From assembly GCA_950097015.1 (NCBI GenBank), contig CATNEN010000007.1, positions 4,216,001 to 4,280,000 on the forward strand: a stretch of DNA of 64,000 nucleotides, written 5' to 3'. Shown here piece by piece: positions 57,116-64,000 of the stretch (its first letter is position 1; each line of letters starts with the position of its first letter). The notes under the pieces were generated by a model. That model was not told where the DNA came from, searched no databases, and saw only the letters and a list, made by a program, of their open reading frames with translations. The stretch is from Macrostomum hystrix. Taxonomy: Eukaryota; Platyhelminthes; Macrostomidae. A program made the position numbers and the translations under genes.

Positions 57116-57648
57116 TTTTTCCTAAAGGAATATTTGTTATAACGATTTTCGCAGAAAAGCTTGAATTTTAAACAAACGCTGATTAATAGTTTTCTCACAC
57201 GCTGATTCGCTGGGCTTAATATTTTGACATCCAGTTCCTTTGAACAAAATCCGGAAAAATACGATGAAAAAACACGGCTGTTTTTTTGCGGGAAATTTCC
57301 GAACTGACTGCTACGCGCACTTTCCGACAGACGAGGGGAGACAAACGCAATAAAAACATTTTTAGGTTTGATTACAGACTCAAATACAACGGACAGGTAT
57401 GGAGGTAGTCCAGTACATAATCGCATAGGGTTTCAAAGTCACAGATTTGATTGTCAGGCGATAGAACTAAGCAAGCGATAATTCTAGAAAAAATGATTAC
57501 AGACAAGAAGGGGCGAATCAAAAACACTGACACAGTTTAACTAGAACGCTATGCAGTGAACAGGCGACGCTTGACAACAGACAGAAGGAAAAGTGGACAC
57601 TTCACAGGCAATCCGTATGTTTCGCAGTGTTCCGACGGTGTCACTTCT
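57116..57648. other. 3' flank of the nuclear receptor gene
   Basis: Probably the receptor's 3' UTR and the following spacer. No further gene is seen. Confidence 0.45.
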
Positions 57649-60600
57649 CTATGCGTTCACAGCGGCTGCGCTGCTGGCAGCTCCAAGAGCCGCGGCGGTC
57701 GTTGCTGGCGGAGTTCTCAGCGAGCCTGGCGCCGAGGACGAGTTTGAAGAAGCGGACGAGGCGGAGGAAGAAGCTGACGATGCTGGAGTCGAAGACGACG
57801 CACCGGAGGAGGTGGCGGCGGCCGCCGCGGCTGCGGCTGCGGCTGCTGCGGCGGCGGCGGCGGCGGAATGCGCAAAGTGCAGATAGGGGGGCATCGGGTA
57901 GGGCATGGAGCCAATGTGTTGTTGCTGGTGCTGGTGCTGGAGCTGATGCTGGAGCTGATGCTGGAGCTGGTGCTGAAGCTGGTGATGCAGCGACTGAGGG
58001 TGCTGGTGCTGTCCCATCCACCCCAGACCGAATGACCGATGGCCGCTCAGCAGCAGGTCGTGCAGCACGGCGTCTATGGGCGTTTTACCTGTCATCTTCA
58101 CGAAGAACAATTGCTCCAGCACCGTTGCTGGCAGCCGCTTCAGCTGCGGCAGGCGCAGCAGCAGCTTGCCGAAGCGGGCGGGCTGGTGCGGGTGCTGGTA
58201 GCGGACGTACTCCTCGAAGGCGCACTGCACCTTCTCCTGGATGCCGTCGACCTGGGCCGCGTCCGTGAGGCCGGGGACATCTGCAATCGGCAAGTTGAGT
58301 GAATTTCGCTTGGAAAATAGAATTCACTGTATATCCCTTATTTCCCTTGGTTTGCGAATCGAACTCTCGAACGCAAGCTACAAAATAATTTCTGAATCCA
58401 GACGCACCTGAGTTGAACAGCGCGATGGCCTTCAGACAGGAGAACTCCGCTGGGTCCACGCGCAGAGCTCGCAGCTTCTCAACCTGCTCATGGAAGGTCC
58501 TGGCATAGCCGGCGTACAGCGCGGTCCGCTCGGGCGTGCCGCCAACTGCCGCCGCCGCTGCCAACGCCGGGCCCGCGTGAATGGGCACAGCGGAGTGCGC
58601 AGCCGTCAGGATAAAGAGCTCGGACCAGGACTGGCTGAGAAGTGTCAGCTGATCGGCCGGCTGCAGCTCCGGGAAGAACGGAATGTTCTTGATCCAGGCA
58701 ACGGTTGTGAACAACAGCTGGGCGGCCATCTCTCCGACTGTGTCAGCCGTGATGGACGGAGGCTGCGGGGGTTGCGACGGTGGTTGCGGCGGCGGCGGCG
58801 GTGGCGCAGGAGGTGGCGGCTGGGATGGCGGAGGTGGTGGCGGAGGAGGCGGCGGCGGAGGTGGCGGAGGTTGCGGCGGCGGAGCGGCTTGCTGCGGCGG
58901 CGGTTGCGAAGGCATATGCTGTTTTGGCTGCTGCTGCTGCTGCTGACGAGTGTTAAAGCTAGGAGTGGCTTGCATTGACGCTGAAGCTTGAAATCGTGCA
59001 TGAGACGATGACATTGTTGAGGCCGACGTCGAAGTGCCGCTGTTTGCGGCTGCCGCGGCGGCAGCAGCAGCGGCGGCTGCAGCGGCGGCCGCGTGCGGAG
59101 CCTCCGCCCTCAACAGTAGGTTGATGAAGGAGGAGAAATAGGAGGGCGAAGCGAATGGCGGGAACAGACCAGCGTAGGCCTGCTGGAAGGGCGGAATCCG
59201 GCCCTGCTGAACGGCTAGAAGTGGGGGCGGGAGCGGGTGAAGCCGATGTTGTTAAAAAGCGAAATCAATTTGCGGTTTTGCATCGTTATAATCGACAAAA
59301 ATTCGCCTTGCTTTAAGTGACTTTCTCATTCACCGCAAAGAGGAGCAAAGGAAGAAATAAAAAGGAGAACTGCGGAAGAGACTCTTGGGACACACGCAGT
59401 GATCCATCAGGCAGGTTTTCAGTGCGGCGCAGCCAGTAATTTCAGTTTGGGAAAGGATTGAAAAACAAGGCTGCCGGGCGCTGGGGCAATCTGTCACCAG
59501 CCTCTCCTTTTCCGCCAGTTAAAGAAGGCCAAAGAAAACCGAACGGCAGGGGGGGGCCGTGTCGGGTCGCCAAGGCCCGGGCCTGATAAATGAGACGCGC
59601 AGGAACCGGCGGGTTGAGAGGTGAGATCCCAATGTCCTCATCAATCAGAGGTGCGAAAGTCGAGAGCTCGCCGTGACTGTCTGCTGACTAGGCGGCGGGC
59701 GGGACAGAGGATGGGGAATACAAGTGGAGGGATGTTTTCAAGGCTTAGGTTAGATAGATGAGCGCGGGCCGGCCAGTGCCTAAGTGCCCACCTGTTGAAC
59801 TGGGGGATAAATGCTTTTCATTCGAAATCGTACCAGCCGCCTGACCCTGGCATCATCTAATCCCCTAAAATACTCCCGATGGGATTGTAGGGATGGATTG
59901 GGGAAGCTGTGACCAGCAGAAGTCCGATCTGCTTCCCTGTGTCAGATTTCTGTGAGTCAGCAGCTCAGAAATCACAGCGTGTCATTCCAGCCAATCTGGC
60001 AGTTGATTTGTCTGGCTCCGGCAGAATAATTCTTTGTTTCTTTATTTTTCCTCGACTGTTTGGGGGCGGTCAAGACGGGTGGGAGAAAACCTCGAAGTCG
60101 CCTGTGTCGTATTTTTTTCATTCCGGCCGCTGATTAAGGCGTCGGCCTGGGGAAGTGGGCGGGGGGAGGGGCCACTCGTTTTTGTTCGCGCCCCGTTTGA
60201 GCAGGCAGAAATCTCCCCGGGGCCTGATCCGCCCGGGACATGAAAGAGAAAGGCAGCAGCGAGTAGGGCACACACACGCCGGGGAAGTTGTTGGGATCAG
60301 GATCGCCCAAGGGGGAAACTCGCCGGGCCCAAGCAGCCGTTAACAAGGTTTGCAAAGGTCCCAGGGTCCCCACCTCATTGGGACGCGCGGGCTTCTTTCA
60401 CTCCTTCACTCTCTTGTCTTTACTCACTCTGGCCTCCTAAAATACACTCCCTTTACTGTTTTATCCCCTATAGGCCTACAGCTATCTCTTCGTTTTCACG
60501 CTCGATGTCGCGCTGTAGCTCAACGGTTTTTGAGGGACCCTGATGGACTTGGGACACAGCAGCTCACGAGCATCATCACACAGTGGCACAGCCCAGCCCT

Positions 60601-62900
60601 CAGCCACGGCTAATGACATTGGGCAGGTCGGCAGGCCGCGATATTCACGGTGGGCGGGGAGCACACGACGGAGGGAAGCGCCCCAATTAAGCGCGGAGGC
60701 AACACTTTCACTCCGGCGAGCCCTGAGCAGTTTGGAGGCTTTACGTGGATGGGGCGGATGAATGAAGGCCGGGATTAGGGATGAGCTGAGGGGGCAAAGG
60801 GGCGGCGCGACCGCCTCCCGCGGCTGTCAATCTCTTGGCCGCGTCCCACACGCCACCCACTTTTTGATTTCCTTCTGCGCACTCCGACAATTAGCGATGA
60901 CGGCTGACGCACGGAATAAGGGAAACGGCGGGTAAGTCACAAACCAGGCATGCTTATTCCACTTGGGGTGAGGGGGGAGTTTGGCGAGAAAACGGGACTG
61001 CAGCGAGCTCCGGATCGGAAAGAGCATCGCGTGCGCGGTAGATTTCTCCCAACACGCTGAATTGTTCCCTCCTCTCTTCTTACTAATTTCAAGCTTTCAG
61101 TTTCGCATAGTTCTCGGCCAAAAATGAGCGGCAATGAGGAACGAGGTTGGAGTTTTTTGAGGCGGGATTTTTTTGACGCTTCGGAATCAATTATTCGGTA
61201 GTGCAGACTTCCTGAAATCCCGCAGAAACGATTTCTTTAATCTCTCTCTGGTGGAGGTCAGATCCCTGGGATTAATTGCGTGCTCATCGCGCAGCGGACA
61301 ATAATGATCTATAAGCTGCTAGAAAAGGCTGGTTTTCCCACGGGGGGGGGTAGCGGCCCGTCCAGCTTTGTGACGAAGCTTTTTTATATGATACTGTGCC
61401 GCCCTGGCCTGACTGCGGCGCAGCTGCTCGACTTTATTTCGGTTTCTGAGAAGCGACGATTGAGTCCTTTGTGATAAGCGGAGAGAGCATGATGAGACTA
61501 TAGAGCGGTTGACTAGTAAGTCCCCGACTAGTAAGTCCCTGAGGCTCGCGACCAACCTTTGACTTAGAGTAGAGGAGATAATTACAGAGCGGCGAGTGAG
61601 CTGGCAGCTGGCAGGCCTCACAAGCACATGCAACCGAAAGTCATTCCTCTCATTTCATTTTTTCTTGCAGCCCCGACCGCTCGCTGCGGCGCCTGCGTGG
61701 TCACTTGTTTTTAACAAACTTCCTCCGGCTCTATCAGAGAATCTGATTGATTAATTCCGCTAAAGGAACTCGTCCACCCCCGCACCGCCATCAACCGCTT
61801 CCCACTTGAGAATCTCCCATAGAGCTCTTGGGTCAGTCCGAGTTCTGAAGTGAGCTGTCCGGTGGCTAAATAGTTGAGTATATACTCGTAAGTTTTCGAT
61901 TTAACTCAGTAGCGATCTTTGTCTGCGAGACAAAGACCCGCTCCCCATGCTCATCTATTCGAGGAGGCTGGCGTGCAGAATGTCCAGCGGGGAAATCAAT
62001 TCTCTGCCAATCCCACTGTCACCTGTGTCTTCCCCTGTGTCTCAATTCTGGTCAAGAAGCGCCACGTGACGAGTCAGGCTCTTGAGCTCAGATTGAGCAG
62101 ATACGGAGGAGGCAGTAGCACTGCGGGCATCATCTACCAAGCATTAGGGACATCCCCGACTGCATCTTCATCTATAGAGCCAGGGTTTCAAAGCCGGACA
62201 GCAGAATGGTAGTGATCCAACCCGAGACTGTGGCGTGGGATTGTTGCCCTGGTTGCTAAACATCTCGCTACTTGAGTGCATGCTCAAAGGGCCTCCGGCC
62301 AGTGATGCTAGCCCATATTACTTCACGAAATCATAATTAAAATTTGAGAACACAAATAAACTCGAATCCACACGGAATCCACACGGAATCCACACGGAAT
62401 CCACACGGAATCCACACGGAATCCACACCGAATCCACACGGAATTCACACCGAATCCACACAGAATCCACACCGAATCCACACGGAATCCACACGGAATC
62501 CACACCGAATCCACACGGAATTCACACCGAATCCACACCGAATCCACACGGAATTCACACCGAATCCACACGGAATCCACACGGAATCCATACCGAATCC
62601 ACACCGAATCCACACCGAATCCGCACTAAATTCTACTCTTGATCCAAGGCAGGTGTCAGAAAGTTTAGCATACAAAAGCAAAGCAGGCAAATGCAATAAT
62701 TTCATGTTGGAGTTAGTCACCCTCTTTGCGCATTCCGGTCTTCAGGCACTTCTGGAAGCGGCAATACTGGCACTGGTTCCTGTGGTGAATGTCCACCGGG
62801 CAGTTCCGGTTGCCGCGGCAGGTGTAGGACAGCTTCCGCCTGACCGATCGCTTGAAGAAGGACTTGCAGCCTTCGCATGTGTACTGTCCGTAGTGCTTGC
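57649..62900 (-). CDS. NR2F: COUP-TF / NR2F-type nuclear receptor, 5' end missing
   Basis: This is a DNA-binding transcription factor of the NR2F (COUP-TF/seven-up) group. Three exons on the minus strand are visible: 62900-62721, 59214-58408 and 58280-57649. All junctions are phase 1 and in frame (about 539 codons). Exon one begins inside the first zinc finger ([20 protein letters not shown], the P box) and includes the second finger ([14 protein letters not shown]). Exon two continues VQQGRIPP, has FINLLLRAE before a long Ala, Gln and Pro stretch, then the ligand-binding domain ([31 protein letters not shown]). Exon three has [20 protein letters not shown] and the AF-2 region ([13 protein letters not shown]). 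It then runs on for about 115 residues of Leu/Gln/His and Ala repeats, not usual for COUP-TFs. The exon with the first CxxC pair lies beyond position 64000. Confidence 0.92.
59215..62720. other. Large intron of the nuclear receptor gene
   Basis: This 3.5-kb intron is GC-rich and mostly unique, unlike other introns in the window. The only repeats noticed are a doubled CGACTAGTAAGTCCC at 61510-61540 and the 11-bp array at 62365-62620. Open frames at 59909-61134 match no family I recognise. Its composition suggests regulatory content, but no specific site is called. Confidence 0.5.
62365..62620. repeat. Minisatellite, 11-bp unit
   Basis: About 23 copies of GGAATCCACAC with GAATTC and CGAATC variants. 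It lies near the donor of the DNA-binding-domain exon of the receptor (sense strand minus). Confidence 0.94.
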
Positions 62901-62947
62901 CTGGGGATCGAGGAGAAGAGACGCTACTTTTGAATGCAGTTTTCAAA

Positions 62948-63400
62948 ACAAATGTGCCATTTTGATCTTAAAATGTGCCATTTTGATCTTAAAATGTGCC
63001 ATTTTGATCTTAAAATGTGCCATTTTGATCTTAAAATGTGCCATTTTGATCTTAAAATGTGCCATTTTGATCTTAAAATGTGCCATTTTGATCTTAAAAT
63101 GTGCCATTTTGATCTTAAAATGTGCCATTTTGATCTTAAAATGTGCCATTTTGATCTTAAAATGTGCCATTTTGATCTTAAAATGTGCCATTTTGATCTT
63201 AAAATGTGCCATTTTGATCTTAAAATGTGCCATTTTTATCTTAAAATGTGCCATTTTGATTATTAAAAGTGCCAATATGATCTTAAAAGTGCCATTTTGA
63301 TAATAAAAGGTGCCATTTTGATTATTAAAAGTGTCATTATGATCTTAAAAGTGCCATATTTTGATAATAAAAGGTGCCATTTTGATCATTAAAAGTGCCG
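62948..63400. repeat. Minisatellite, 21-bp unit
   Basis: Fourteen almost perfect copies of AAAATGTGCCATTTTGATCT plus T, then diverged copies to about 63400. It lies in the intron just upstream of the receptor's second-finger exon. The copies' near identity marks a recent expansion. Confidence 0.96.
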
Positions 63401-64000
63401 CTTTTATATTTGAAGCATCTGTCAGTTTTTTCTTAGTGAATTTTAGATTTTCGTATACGAGTTACATGCCACTTCTTATCTTAAAAATGAATTTGTTTAT
63501 CTTTAAGTGAGTGCAATTTCGATTCTGAAGTGTGTCAATTTTTTAAAGTAACGTGTAGTATGATTTATAAAACTAGTGTCACCCATTGTAGTCTATTGTT
63601 GCTTCTTTATCTTATACACAGAGCCAATTTTGACACTAAGAATTACAAAATTCTGAAACAATAACACTTTTGTGTGATTTCGGCATCGTTTTAGAAATAA
63701 TTAAAATTTCTCTCGTGACGAAAACCACTTCTCAGGCGGATGGGCAGATAAAAGTCATCAGATTGAGAAGCAGATTAAGTTCACTGTTATCGTAAATTTG
63801 GATCAACTATGAGAACTCGAATTACTGAAGATGAAAAAGCATTTTTCAGCAGGGATTGAGAAACTGAGAGACGGTTGGCTCAGTTTATGATCTCTCCGCT
63901 TTGCTGGGTATAAACCTTTTCTGATTTCTAAGAAAATTCAACGAAATAAAACGCATTCCCAACTAATTAACGGTCTTTTAATTTCAATGATATCAAACTA
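63401..64000. other. Intron sequence of the nuclear receptor, nothing else seen
   Basis: AT-rich unique sequence. No first-zinc-finger exon (CxVCGD type) was found on the minus strand before the window ends. Confidence 0.5.

Noticed and set aside
57556-58302. Plus-strand frames of 60-210 aa rich in Arg and Ala.
   Set aside because: They are antisense to the COUP-TF ligand-binding and tail exon.

Overview
This is a eukaryotic, metazoan window. Six conserved animal genes are split by GT-AG introns, and there is a mariner transposon and tRNA-derived SINEs. Exons are GC-rich, while most non-coding sequence is AT-rich. All five genes with a visible start have an acceptor-like AG 2-9 nt before the ATG, as expected if mRNAs receive a spliced leader. 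With the very heavy minisatellite load, this suggests an invertebrate, most likely a flatworm such as a Macrostomum-like species. That assignment is inference.

Layout: 43-1346 is a complete mariner element with an intact DD34D transposase. 1389-5660 holds two minisatellites, a SINE and a 976-bp non-autonomous DNA transposon with an 8-bp target-site duplication. 5672-10164 (+) is a MAP3K20/ZAK-like kinase gene in six exons (about 797 aa). It is followed by about 30 copies of a 30-bp unit carrying a Rel-like site, most also with a GATA site. 12380-17653 (-) is a complete polycystin-2 gene in seven exons (832 aa), convergent with ZAK. 17654-23490 is AT-rich and contains nested inverted-repeat elements and a hammerhead-like motif. 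23496-23804 (+) is ERH with an uninterrupted reading frame. 24480-29950 is mostly minisatellites.

30174-33069 (+) is a Frizzled receptor in three exons (717 aa). 33240-38955 is array-rich. 38989-46495 (-) is a PIDD1-like gene (LRR, ZU5, ZU5, UPA, death domain) in four visible exons; its first intron is almost entirely a 31-bp satellite. 46500-57640 has no recognised gene but has a second copy of a small TA-flanked element, an LTR-like patch and large arrays. 57649-62900 (-) is a COUP-TF/NR2F nuclear receptor whose 5' exons lie beyond the right edge.

The genes belong to separate pathways: ribotoxic/stress MAPK, ciliary calcium channel, splicing/transcription factor, Wnt reception, PIDDosome/apoptosis and nuclear receptor. 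I see no operon logic. The most unusual property is the minisatellite landscape. At least 28 arrays with different units (11-34 bp) make up roughly 29 percent of the window. Several fill introns and either repeat donor-like motifs next to a 5' splice site or are AG-free on the sense strand next to a 3' splice site.
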